Positions 33,657 to 42,667 of a stretch of DNA of 64,000 bases are shown here, one piece after another. The notes under the pieces were generated by a model that was not told the DNA's origin, searched no databases, and was given only the letters and a program-made list of their open reading frames with translations. This stretch comes from G965225705 sp965225705. Its GTDB lineage: Bacteria; Pseudomonadota; Alphaproteobacteria; Caulobacterales; Maricaulaceae. A program made the translations under genes and the position numbers. Every line of letters starts with the position of its first letter. Within the stretch, counting starts at the first letter, position 1. The DNA is taken from assembly GCA_965225705.1 (NCBI GenBank), contig OZ245325.1, forward strand, positions 992,001-1,056,000, written 5' to 3'.

Positions 33657-34538
33657 TTACTGATATGCGTATTTTTGTGTTTTGTCGATAATTTGCTGAA
33701 CTGTAAGGTCTGTTACGGGGACACCTGCATGTCCGAGCCGTCCCTGAGAATGTCCATCAATAAAAACTTCGAAAGCTCCCCCATTATCAGTTGAAAGTAT
33801 CAGATTGCCCTGCCCTGCAGGATGAAAGGGTTCCTGAGGTTTGAAATTCCTTTTTACAATAATATCCCCTTCTGTGTTCTTAACTTCTAAGTGTGCTTTA
33901 ACGCGTGCCCGAAGAACAAGGCCATTCCCTTTTGTTTCTAAAGGCAGAGACGTAGAAGAAAGGGGGGATTTTACCTGATAAGGCTCTGACGCAGGTTTTG
34001 GTGGAAAAGGTTTGCTTTGATATGAGGATAAAACCTGTTCTGAAGAAAGAATTCTTTTTGACGTTGAAGATATCCGGTTATGCGCAAAAGCCTGATTAAG
34101 CAAAGAGCCAGAAGTTTCCCTGTAAAAGAAATACCAGACAAGAAGGGCTGAGAAAACCAAAAAAAGAAGAGTTACTGTTATCACACCTGCAGGAAGGCGC
34201 AAGGGAAGGGAGGTGCTTTTGGGAGTCAGGCACGACATTGCTTTTTCTTTAAGAAAAGAATGTTCCAAGCGTTTCATACCTTCCTCAACAGAAAGATCAA
34301 GATAGTGTATATAGGTCCTGCTAAATCCTTTAACATAAACATAAGGGGGAAGACTGATCCAGTTTTCTTCTTCAAGAGCCCTCAGATAATCAGGATTGAT
34401 TTTTAATTTTTTTGCAACATGTTCCAGTTCCTCACCTGAGTGGTGACGCCCCTTACGTAACCAGCCCCCAAAGCTCTTATCCTTATTTTCCCCTTTTTTA
34501 GTTTTTTTTAGGTCTTCGGGGGCTTTGTTTATCCTCAT
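33657..34538 (-). CDS. rodZ: RodZ-like cytoskeletal/HTH membrane protein
   Basis: RodZ links MreB to the elongation machinery. The N-terminal Xre-type HTH includes LEHVAKKLKINPDYLRALEEENW and YVKGFSRTYIHYLDL (about residues 40-90). A single transmembrane helix lies at about 128-148 (TVTLLFLVFSALLVWYFF), followed by a periplasmic DUF4115-type domain. I start at ATG 34538 (293 aa) with AGGA six bases upstream rather than the earlier TTG at 34571. It lies downstream of ptsP; the ispG-hisS genes that often follow rodZ in alphaproteobacteria are absent. Confidence 0.85.
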   Translation of the reverse strand: MRINKAPEDLKKTKKGENKDKSFGGWLRKGRHHSGEELEHVAKKLKINPDYLRALEEENWISLPPYVYVKGFSRTYIHYLDLSVEEGMKRLEHSFLKEKAMSCLTPKSTSLPLRLPAGVITVTLLFLVFSALLVWYFFYRETSGSLLNQAFAHNRISSTSKRILSSEQVLSSYQSKPFPPKPASEPYQVKSPLSSTSLPLETKGNGLVLRARVKAHLEVKNTEGDIIVKRNFKPQEPFHPAGQGNLILSTDNGGAFEVFIDGHSQGRLGHAGVPVTDLTVQQIIDKTQKYAYQ

Positions 34539-34669
34539 TGTGTTCCTGTCTGTTTTTTTATGATAAGGCAAGGGGAATATGATTCTTCCCGGACAATCAT
34601 ATCTTTAAAAAGATTCCTTTAAAGAGAACAAAATTGATATCCCGGCCCAGGAAACTATCCTGAAATTTT

Positions 34670-36916
34670 TCAAGCCCTTTTATGGTATTTTTCTTTCAGA
34701 AAATCCATCATTTTTTTTCTTATATGAGGTGTATTTGCCTTCAACAGGGGAAGAAGGAAGTTTGAGGTATCTTCTTTATGAAGACGAAGGCATGTCTGTT
34801 TGACAGGACCTATGGCTCTTGCAGGCATAGAAAGATGTTTGAAACCCAGGGCAATAAGAGCACTTGCCTCCAGTGGCCGGGATGCCATTTCCCCACAGAC
34901 AGAAGCCGGCACACCATGCTGATCACAGGTTTGGGCAATATAATGTAAAAGGGCCAGAAAAGCAGGATGGAGCGTATCATAGCGTCGGGATACATGGTGA
35001 TTATTGCGATCTGCTGCAAAAAAATATTGCATAAGATCATTCGTCCCCAGAGAGATAAAATCTGCTTTTTTTACAAGATCTTCTATCATCCAGGCGATGG
35101 AAGGTGTCTCTACCATAGCCCCGATTTTAACGTCCCGAGGTACAGGTCTGCCTTTAGAGCGGGCCCAGTTAAGCTCTTTTATAAGCCAAAGACGTGCTGC
35201 CTCAAACTCTTTAACGCAGGAAACCATAGGAAACATAACGCGTAAAACACGCCCGTCAGCAGCTTCAATTAAGGCGCGCAGCTGATAGCGAAGAAGACCT
35301 GGCCTGTCAAGACCCATACGGATAGCACGCCAGCCTAAAGCCGGGTTTTCTTCACGTCCTTCATGTTTGCGGTAAGGAAGAACTTTATCTGCACCTAAAT
35401 CAAGTGTCCGAAAGATAACAGGGCGTTCTCCGGCAGCATTAAGAACCTGTTTGTAAAGAGCTGTTTGTGCTTTAAGTGAAGGAAGATTCTCTGAAACCAT
35501 AAACTGAAATTCAGTACGAAAAAGACCGACCCCATCAGCCCCGGAATCTTCCAGTCTGGGGAGATCAACCTGAAGACCAAGGTTGAGGAGAAGGTGAATA
35601 TGGGTCCCATCCATGGTGATGGCAGGGTGTGTTTTAATTTTTTCAAAGGTGAGCTTATCACGTCCCTGCTCTTCCTGTCGTTCACGATAGATATCAACAA
35701 TATTAGCAGATGGCCGTATATGCACCTCGCCACGTTCGGCATCTATAATCACCTGATCACCTGTCTCCAGATGATCAAGAATACCTTCAACGCCTCCAAC
35801 AGCAGGTACATTTAAAGCTTTGGCAATGATAGCCACATGGCTGGTTGCAGCTTCCCCCTCTTCAAGAATAATACCTTTAAGGGCCTGTTTATTCATTTCA
35901 AGCAGATCAACGGGGCTGATATGGCGCGCTGCTATAATAGCATTTTCTGGAAAATTAAGACGATCTGTCAGGGATGCAGATCCTCTTATATGATGTACAA
36001 GGCGGTTGGCAAGATCTTCCAGATCGTGCAGACGGGTTCGTAAATAGGCATCCTGTGCTCTCATAAGGCGGGCACGGTGTTCAGCACGAACGCGATCTAC
36101 GGCTGCTTCAGCAGTTAAGCCTGTGTGAACAGCTTCACGCAGACGCTGGGCCCAGACCCTGTCATAGGCAAACATGCGGTAGGTTTCTAAAACATCTCTG
36201 GACGGGCCAGTTAAAAGCGCCACATCAGCAGCAAGCATAGCGTCAAGAGAGCGTCTGAGCTTTTTTAAGGCTTCTTCAAGACGTTGTTCTTCAGCTTTTA
36301 CATCATCAGCTATTAAATGTCGTGTTGAGACAGGAGGATCCTGAAGAAAAACCTGTCCAAGGGCCAGGCCCTCTGAAAGGGTATAGCCCTGAAAGCGCTC
36401 AGGCTTTTTTAGGTGAACTTCAAAATCCTGCGTGTCTTCAAGAGAGCTTATGACTTCAGCAACAATCATCGCAACAGTTTGCAGGGCCTCAGTTTCTGCT
36501 TCGTTATAAAGACGCTCTGTTTTGCTTTGAATGGCAAGAACCCCCACCACACGTCCACCCCGCAAAAGGGGAACCCCAAGAAAAGAAAGATAGATATCTT
36601 CCCCTGTTTCCGGATGATAGGAGAAACGAGGGTCTGCGAAAGCTTTTTTGATGTTAAGGGGGTGTGCCCGGCGTGCTGTTGCCCCTATAAGACCTTCTCC
36701 TTTTTTAAGGCGTGTGACATGAACAGCCTGTATGTTCAGTCCATGTGTTGCGGCAAGCTCGAGCTCGCCTCCCGAACGGATGAGATAAATGGAACAGACA
36801 TCAACCTCCATCCCTTCAGCAATAAGATCTGTGAGTCCGTCCAGCTTTTCCTGTGCATTTTTCTCACCAGCCATAAAGCCACGTATCTGGCGCAAAAGAT
36901 CATATGTTTTTTCCAC
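34670..36916 (-). CDS. ptsP: Phosphoenolpyruvate-protein phosphotransferase PtsP (EI-Ntr)
   Basis: EI-Ntr takes phosphate from PEP and passes it to NPr and EIIA-Ntr, a regulatory PTS sensing nitrogen and PEP status. The N-terminal GAF domain (~1-160, LIAEGMEVDVCSIYL) is typical. The phosphohistidine motif EEGEAATSHVAIIAKAL and the C-terminal PEP-binding barrel (GADGVGLFRTEFQFM, SLGTNDLMQYFFAADR, CGEMAS) are intact. 748 residues, GTG start at 36916. It follows lysC, a conserved alphaproteobacterial pair. The partner genes are not in the window. Confidence 0.96.
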   Translation of the reverse strand: MEKTYDLLRQIRGFMAGEKNAQEKLDGLTDLIAEGMEVDVCSIYLIRSGGELELAATHGLNIQAVHVTRLKKGEGLIGATARRAHPLNIKKAFADPRFSYHPETGEDIYLSFLGVPLLRGGRVVGVLAIQSKTERLYNEAETEALQTVAMIVAEVISSLEDTQDFEVHLKKPERFQGYTLSEGLALGQVFLQDPPVSTRHLIADDVKAEEQRLEEALKKLRRSLDAMLAADVALLTGPSRDVLETYRMFAYDRVWAQRLREAVHTGLTAEAAVDRVRAEHRARLMRAQDAYLRTRLHDLEDLANRLVHHIRGSASLTDRLNFPENAIIAARHISPVDLLEMNKQALKGIILEEGEAATSHVAIIAKALNVPAVGGVEGILDHLETGDQVIIDAERGEVHIRPSANIVDIYRERQEEQGRDKLTFEKIKTHPAITMDGTHIHLLLNLGLQVDLPRLEDSGADGVGLFRTEFQFMVSENLPSLKAQTALYKQVLNAAGERPVIFRTLDLGADKVLPYRKHEGREENPALGWRAIRMGLDRPGLLRYQLRALIEAADGRVLRVMFPMVSCVKEFEAARLWLIKELNWARSKGRPVPRDVKIGAMVETPSIAWMIEDLVKKADFISLGTNDLMQYFFAADRNNHHVSRRYDTLHPAFLALLHYIAQTCDQHGVPASVCGEMASRPLEASALIALGFKHLSMPARAIGPVKQTCLRLHKEDTSNFLLPLLKANTPHIRKKMMDFLKEKYHKRA

Positions 36917-37178
36917 GTGTTACTCTCTTCGGTGTTTGGCGAGACAAAACCTGTGCTCAGATGTTCAGTCCTTCGTAAGGATAAGGAATATTCTCTTCAA
37001 ACTTCCATGATCTATTATACCCGGGAAGAACATGGAAGAGAAGATTTTGTGATCTTAAATAATGATTTAAAGCCTGAGTTTTTACCATGAAGAAGCTAAA
37101 AATAACAGTATGACAGGATCAAAAACACATAATTTCTTTGTTATGTTTATAAAGAAAAGCTTTACGTATGCACACAGT

Positions 37179-38423
37179 TCAGTTCTGCGTGCCCGGATTA
37201 TCAAGACCGAAAGCAGCATGAAGCGCGCGTACGGCCAGTTCTACATATTCTGCATCAATGAGAACACTTATTTTAATCTCTGATGTTGCAACAGCACGTA
37301 CAGACACCCCCCTCTCAGCAAGAGCAGAAAAAAGAGTGTCAGCGACACCAGCATGTGTTCGCATGCCAGCCCCTATGACGGAGATTTTGGCAATATTTTC
37401 TTCCAGAACTAATTTCTCAAAGCCATAGAGCTCCTGTTCTGTTTCTAAAGCCCTGACAGCTTTGCTGAGGTCATTTTTCTCAACAGTCAAAACAAGGTTA
37501 ATCCTCTCCTTTTGAGACGTATCACTTTGAACAATCATATCAATATTAGCATGGACACGGGCCAGAGCATTAAAAATGCGGGCTTTGGCCTCAGGGTGCG
37601 AAGGCAAACCAATAAGAGTAAGGCCAGCTTCATGGCGACTATAGGCAATGCCGCTCACAACACGTTGTTCCACAATATCCTCCTCATCACATACCCATGT
37701 TCCTTCCGGTTCTGTGCCCGTTTCACTGAAACTGGAAGCTATACGAAGAGGAACATGATGCACCATGGCCAGAACCGCCGCACGTCCCTGCAGGACCTTA
37801 GCCCCGACAGAGGCCATTTCTAACATTTCTTCAAAAGAAAGTCTGTCAAGGCGACGTGCTTTATCTTCAATACGCGGATCTGCTGTATAGACACCATCAA
37901 CATCTGTATAAATTGTGCAATAGTCCGCCTTAAGGGCGGCAGCCAGGGCCACGGCCGAGAGGTCTGATCCTCCACGACCCAGAGTTGTAATCCGTCTTTC
38001 CGAACTGACCCCCTGAAAACCTGTGAGGACTGCAATCTCTCCTTCCTCAATCCTGTGTTTGAGATGGGTGAGGTCACAGTCTCCAAGACGTGTATGGCCA
38101 TGGGCGCCTGTGGTGGTTATACCCGCCTGCCAGCCTGTCCATGAGCGTGCTTTTAAGCCTTCTTCTCTTAAGGCAAGTGCCATAAGTGCTGAGGAAACCT
38201 GCTCTCCTGATGCAAGGATAGCATCATATTCATCCTGTGACGTACTGACCTGGAACTCTTCTGCAAGATGTGTAAGGCGATTTGTTTCCCCCGCCATGGC
38301 AGAGCATACAACGGCAATATGTGTTCCGGAACCTGCTTCATGTGCCACATGTCTTGCAGCATGGCGGATCCTTTCTGCATCCGCCATGGAGGTTCCTCCA
38401 AATTTCATAACATGAATGCCCAC
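37179..38423 (-). CDS. lysC: Aspartate kinase
   Basis: LysC phosphorylates aspartate, the entry to lysine, DAP, threonine and methionine. The kinase domain begins HVMKFGGTSMAD and contains TTLGRGGSDLSAVALA. Two C-terminal ACT domains (from about residue 265) would confer feedback control. 414 residues matches the monofunctional alphaproteobacterial enzyme. The 262-bp gap to ptsP holds no gene. It supplies the same pathway as dapF. Confidence 0.96.
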   Translation of the reverse strand: MGIHVMKFGGTSMADAERIRHAARHVAHEAGSGTHIAVVCSAMAGETNRLTHLAEEFQVSTSQDEYDAILASGEQVSSALMALALREEGLKARSWTGWQAGITTTGAHGHTRLGDCDLTHLKHRIEEGEIAVLTGFQGVSSERRITTLGRGGSDLSAVALAAALKADYCTIYTDVDGVYTADPRIEDKARRLDRLSFEEMLEMASVGAKVLQGRAAVLAMVHHVPLRIASSFSETGTEPEGTWVCDEEDIVEQRVVSGIAYSRHEAGLTLIGLPSHPEAKARIFNALARVHANIDMIVQSDTSQKERINLVLTVEKNDLSKAVRALETEQELYGFEKLVLEENIAKISVIGAGMRTHAGVADTLFSALAERGVSVRAVATSEIKISVLIDAEYVELAVRALHAAFGLDNPGTQN

Positions 38424-38596
38424 AATGCGAGATCCGTAAAAAATGAGAAAACCTGTGGACTTTAATGTTAAGCTTTTTTTTATGCAAGAAGAGTTAGGTG
38501 CAAATAGATTGTTTTCTTTCTTTGTAGACAGGAAAAAGCACAGATTCCGTTTTTTCTTTCTGGCTTATGACCCTGTTTCCGGGGTTATAAACCTCA

Positions 38597-40984
38597 CTAA
38601 TCTTTGTGATTTTCTGGAAAATGACAGGTTACACAGACACCTTCCCCGGGCGCAGACTCAAGCTCAACCCAGCCACCATGAAGTTCAATAAGGTTGCGAA
38701 CAAGAACCAGACCAAGTCCCGTACCACCAGAACTGGCTTCAAAGGATGAGAAAACATAAGGTTGATCCATATGCTCAATACCTTTCCCATTATCCGCTAC
38801 CCATATACGGATCTCTTTGTCTGATCGTTGGGCCCCCAAAACTATCTCTCCTCCGGCAGAGGTAAAGTGTAAGGCATTAAGTAGTAAATTATGAAGGGCC
38901 TGTTTAAGACGTTTTTGATCAGCATACATGACTCCAATATTTTCCGGACAGTCAAGTTTTAGGGTCACATGTGTTTCATCAGCTCTTGTAGTAAGAAGTG
39001 AAAGACAGGTTTTCAGGGTTCCATAAAGGTCAACTTTACCCTTTTCTAACTTTAAAGTATCTGTTTCAATTGCGGTGATATCCAGAATATTATTAATAGT
39101 TTTTGTAAGGTCCTGAGCAGCTTCATGTATCATACGTAAAGCGTCTTCCTGCTGCCCTTCAAGATGCCCGGTATATTTCTCCAGAAGAAAGTCTGCATAG
39201 CCTGAAATGGTTTGTAAGGGTGTCCTCAATTGATAACTGACATGGCCAACAAACTGGTTTTTAATACGATCTACCTGCTCAAGAGCTTCGGTGCGCTCTT
39301 TTAAAGCTTCTGTTGTACGGCGTGATTGTGTTACATCATCCCAGGCAATAATGGTTGCACCATCTGGCAAAGGGCGGGAAAGACAGGTGAGGATGGAGCC
39401 ATCTGATCTATGGATTTCATCAGTTGCCTCGCGGCGTATTTCCGGTGAGGGATCGGTGATACGTGTTTTCATCGTCTTCCAGGCAGTTTTATCATAAAAA
39501 AGCGGTAAAAACAGTTTTACGAGGTCCTCAAAGAAGCACTCGCCTTCTATAAGTTTTTCTTCAAGATTCCAAAGGTGGAGAAAGGCCCTGTTGTAAAGTC
39601 TCAGGCGCCCATCAGATCCAAAAACTGCGACACCTTCGTTTAACCTGTCCAGTGTTGCTGTCTGGACTTTAATTAAGGTGTTGTATTGCGCACGAAGGGT
39701 GACCTGGTCTGTAATATCCTCAAACAAAAGCATAAGCCCCCCTGTAGGGTGACCTAAAGAGGCCATGCGCAATGTACGACCATCCGGAAGAGGCCAAAAT
39801 TCATCAGGGACATCTTCCAAAACATATTCATAACGCCTGAGTTCATTTTCTCTCCATGACTCATAATCGGCTTGTTCCGGGATGAGATGTGCCTCTCTCA
39901 ACCGATCCAGAACAGCGCAATGGTGTGGTCGTTCAGATAACCATGCTTCATCCAGGAAGAACATTTCTGTGAAGGCTTTATTAAAAAACAAAAGACGGCG
40001 CTCTGAGTCAAAAATGACAGCTGCTTCATTAAGATGGTTGAGAATGGCGTCCTGTGATAAGACATGTTTTTGTAAAGCATTTTCAGCGTTCTTTTCTTTG
40101 GTCTTGTCAAGAGCAAAACCCGTAACGAGCCCCTTAGAAGGAAGAAAGAAAAAATGCAGTATAGAAGAATGACGCCCAAAAATAACGGGTCGCTCTTCTT
40201 CCTGAGTTTCACCTTTGTCAAGGGCTTGTTGTGTAAGCTGGGGCAGGCTTTCATCCAGTAAAACCTGATGTTTAAGGGCGAGACGTAGTGTTTTCGCTCT
40301 GGTTTTGCTGACATAAGCCTGATTTGCCCAGATAAGACGGCCTGCAGCGGTCATACGCCAGACAGGATAAGGTGCGCTATCCAGTATATCCATAAATACG
40401 GAAGGATGCTCCGCAAGGCTTTCCTGAATTTCATCAAGACAGGCAGCCTGCCCAATTTCCTCAAGACCACGGAACGTAGAGTCAGAAAACCAGAGAATGG
40501 TGTGTACGCCTGCTACACGGCCATCCACTTCTACAACCCGTCCGGAAGGTCCTAAAAGGACCATAGAAAAGGATTCACCGGTTTGGCGAAGTTTATGAAT
40601 TTTATGCCTTAAAATAACAGTTTTGCCTTTGGGGGTTTGTCCGGGATAGTCTGCAAGTCCATCAAGAATACAGATGGGCAGACTAGTCCCGTCTCCTGCT
40701 TCAGCAAAGCGTAAAACACTTGCCAGAGCCATACTGGATCCAAAGACTTTTGGGTTTCCCCACCCTGCCTCTGTTACATCATCTATGTCCCAGACAAGAA
40801 CCATACCTGGAAAGGAATTAAAAATGGCATCATATTGATTGAGGTGTTCTTCAAGGTCAAACTTGTCCTGCCGGTAGCGTCTTAATTGAGCATTTAAGCG
40901 TGTATCTTTTATTTGAAGAAAAATGAATCCTGTCAGGAACAAAATAAAGACGGCAGATATGATTCCCACAACAAACAGATCCAT
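38597..40984 (-). CDS. divL: DivL-type cell-cycle pseudo-histidine kinase (Tyr in place of phospho-His)
   Basis: DivL binds DivK and controls CckA, and through it CtrA. One N-terminal helix (VVGIISAVFILFLTGFIFL) is followed by three PAS-like regions (roughly 195-295, 305-425, 440-555), the dimerisation H-box and an HATPase domain (LLLNALHF, DNGKGIE, GGTGLGL). The H-box reads HVSYQLRTPL: aligned with the usual SHELRTPL, the phosphoacceptor His is Tyr (Y584) and the Glu is Gln, as in Caulobacter DivL (Y550). I start at ATG 40984 (795 aa); upstream in-frame TTGs are possible. It lies beside tpiA rather than the usual tsaE group. Confidence 0.85.
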   Translation of the reverse strand: MDLFVVGIISAVFILFLTGFIFLQIKDTRLNAQLRRYRQDKFDLEEHLNQYDAIFNSFPGMVLVWDIDDVTEAGWGNPKVFGSSMALASVLRFAEAGDGTSLPICILDGLADYPGQTPKGKTVILRHKIHKLRQTGESFSMVLLGPSGRVVEVDGRVAGVHTILWFSDSTFRGLEEIGQAACLDEIQESLAEHPSVFMDILDSAPYPVWRMTAAGRLIWANQAYVSKTRAKTLRLALKHQVLLDESLPQLTQQALDKGETQEEERPVIFGRHSSILHFFFLPSKGLVTGFALDKTKEKNAENALQKHVLSQDAILNHLNEAAVIFDSERRLLFFNKAFTEMFFLDEAWLSERPHHCAVLDRLREAHLIPEQADYESWRENELRRYEYVLEDVPDEFWPLPDGRTLRMASLGHPTGGLMLLFEDITDQVTLRAQYNTLIKVQTATLDRLNEGVAVFGSDGRLRLYNRAFLHLWNLEEKLIEGECFFEDLVKLFLPLFYDKTAWKTMKTRITDPSPEIRREATDEIHRSDGSILTCLSRPLPDGATIIAWDDVTQSRRTTEALKERTEALEQVDRIKNQFVGHVSYQLRTPLQTISGYADFLLEKYTGHLEGQQEDALRMIHEAAQDLTKTINNILDITAIETDTLKLEKGKVDLYGTLKTCLSLLTTRADETHVTLKLDCPENIGVMYADQKRLKQALHNLLLNALHFTSAGGEIVLGAQRSDKEIRIWVADNGKGIEHMDQPYVFSSFEASSGGTGLGLVLVRNLIELHGGWVELESAPGEGVCVTCHFPENHKD

Positions 40985-41084
40985 AACAAACAAGCCACAC
41001 AAACCTTAAAAAGATCGGGAAAAATAAAGCACCCTGTTCAAAACATTTTCATTACCATAAATGGTGAAAACTCAAAGTGGAAGG

Positions 41085-41104
41085 TCAAAATTTATATTTT
41101 GACA
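41085..41104. promoter_or_regulatory. Operator-like dyad between divL and tpiA
   Basis: GTCAAAAT-N4-ATTTTGAC is a perfect 8+8 dyad in the 283-bp gap between the divergent divL and tpiA genes. No T-run follows. The symmetry and place suit a dimeric regulator, but the site is AT-rich and no cognate factor is apparent. Confidence 0.4.
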
Positions 41105-41267
41105 GTCAGATAACATATGCTTTCAAAAATATTTCATGATTTTAATGTGAGGTTTTGATGTACAGGTTTATGATTCCTCTTTTATTTTCTATGATACATA
41201 TATTTGTGTGTTTCTCTTTGCACTATGAAGAAACATCTTCTGTAAAAGCAGTATGAAAGGAAAATCT

Positions 41268-42017
41268 ATGCGTCCTTTAATCGCCGCAAACTGGAAAATG
41301 CATGGTTTGCAGTCCTGGAGGGATCATCTCCATCCTCTTGTGGAGTATCTTCAGGACGATGTAATGTCCGGCCCTGATGCAGTTCTTTTTCCTCCGGCAG
41401 TTTTGATTGCTGATCTTGCACGTGATCTTAAAGAAGCACGCCTGATGATAGGGGGGCAAACCTGCCATGAAGAAGAGGAGGGAGCTTATACGGGAGAGAT
41501 TAGTGCCGCTATGCTTTTAGATGCAGGGGCATGTTTTGTTTTGGCAGGCCATTCAGAAAGACGTCAGTTTTATGGTGAGACCAATGATCGTGTATCTGCA
41601 AAAATGCGTGCAGCCCTCACAACAGGTTTAAGACCTGTTTTATGTGTTGGTGAATCCCTGGAACAGAGAAAAAGCGGTCAAGCCTGGCCTTTTGTTCGTG
41701 CACAGCTTGACGCCTGTCTTCCTCAGGGGAAACACTCTTTTGATATTGCTTATGAGCCTGTCTGGTCCATTGGAACAGGTGAAATCCCGGCACCGGAAGA
41801 TATTGAATCCATGCATGGCCATATACGCGAATATATACAAAGTACCTATGGAGCAACGCATCAGGAAATACGCCTTCTTTACGGTGGTTCTGTAAAGCCA
41901 GAAAATGCAGAACCCATTTTATCCCTTCAAAATGTTCATGGTGCTCTGGTCGGTGGGGCGAGTTTAGATATGCTTTCTTTTATATCCATTCTTAAAGCCT
42001 GTCCCTCAGAGGTATAA
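41268..42017 (+). CDS. tpiA: Triosephosphate isomerase
   Basis: TpiA interconverts dihydroxyacetone phosphate and glyceraldehyde 3-phosphate. The barrel shows the substrate Lys in AANWKMHG, the catalytic His in LAGHSERR, the catalytic Glu in AYEPVWSIGTG and the phosphate loop YGGSVKPEN. I start at ATG 41268 (249 aa), with AAAGGA upstream; a 5-codon extension to 41253 has no such site. It is followed by the SdhAF4-like gene. Confidence 0.96.
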   Translation: MRPLIAANWKMHGLQSWRDHLHPLVEYLQDDVMSGPDAVLFPPAVLIADLARDLKEARLMIGGQTCHEEEEGAYTGEISAAMLLDAGACFVLAGHSERRQFYGETNDRVSAKMRAALTTGLRPVLCVGESLEQRKSGQAWPFVRAQLDACLPQGKHSFDIAYEPVWSIGTGEIPAPEDIESMHGHIREYIQSTYGATHQEIRLLYGGSVKPENAEPILSLQNVHGALVGGASLDMLSFISILKACPSEV

Positions 42018-42076
42018 AATGTTAAGGTCATATGCTGTAAGTGCTGTCTGTAAAATTTGTATAAAGGTCAGAGTTT

Positions 42077-42292
42077 ATGAAAAGACCCCAAAAAAAACCT
42101 TCTCCACCTTTACCTTGTGCCGCCTCCGGGAAACAGCTCTCTCCTGAGGCAAAGAGGGCTTTGCTGGAGGCAGAAAGCCGCCGTGCTCACAGAAAAAGCG
42201 ATGTCAGGGCAGGGGAGAAAAATGGTCCTCAGGGCCCGGAACCCACGCGTTATGGAGACTGGGAACGTCGGGGGATTGCCAGCGATTTCTAG
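42077..42292 (+). CDS. SdhAF4-like succinate dehydrogenase assembly factor (DUF1674)
   Basis: A 71-residue protein with a disordered Pro/Lys-rich N-terminus and the family-defining C-terminus GPEPTRYGDWERRGIASDF. In mitochondria the homologue binds flavinylated SdhA and helps complex II assembly; bacterial members are found mainly in alphaproteobacteria. It lies 59 bp after tpiA. sdh genes are not nearby. Identity is confident from the C-terminal motif; the role in this cell is inferred. Confidence 0.9.
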   Translation: MKRPQKKPSPPLPCAASGKQLSPEAKRALLEAESRRAHRKSDVRAGEKNGPQGPEPTRYGDWERRGIASDF

Positions 42293-42413
42293 CCCTGGTT
42301 TGGTGGCTTGACATGTCTGAGGTGGTTTTAACAAAAACCCCTGAAGAATATGGGATCATGTCAATTCCATGATATGTGAAGAAAAAATATTTGAACTTCT
42401 TATAAACTTCCCT

Positions 42414-42442
42414 TTGACAAGACGTCTTAAAATGCGTAAAGC
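42414..42442 (+). promoter_or_regulatory. Possible promoter of tRNA-Val
   Basis: A perfect -35 TTGACA (42414-42419) and a weak -10 TAAAGC (42437-42442) are 17 bases apart and end 20 bp before the tRNA. Spacing is ideal but the -10 is poor. Confidence 0.4.
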
Positions 42443-42462
42443 GAAACGGACTTATATGCCCA

Positions 42463-42538
42463 GGGCGGTTAGCTCAGCTGGAAGAGCATCTGGTTTACAC
42501 CCAGAGGGTCGGGAGTTCGAACCTCTCACCGCCCACCA
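42463..42538 (+). tRNA. tRNA-Val (anticodon TAC), CCA encoded
   Basis: The acceptor stem GGGCGGT pairs with ACCGCCC, the anticodon stem TCTGG/CCAGA encloses loop TTTACAC with anticodon TAC, and the T arm has GAGTTCGAACCTC. CCA is encoded. 76 nt. It stands alone between the SdhAF4-like gene and dnaA. Confidence 0.97.
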
Positions 42539-42667
42539 TCAAATTTCTTTTATTGTCCTGGTTTTGTTATAAAAAAGCTATACGCTTGTGGATTCTTTTC
42601 CGGATCCTTATATCAGGATCGTGTCATAGCTTTATCCAGCGCATGGCGCCCACTTTCTCGCTCCCTT

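Noticed and set aside
36413..37090. 225-codon plus-strand frame antisense to the start of ptsP
   Set aside because: It runs opposite to a well-conserved GAF-domain coding region, shows no domain and has composition explained by the ptsP codons.
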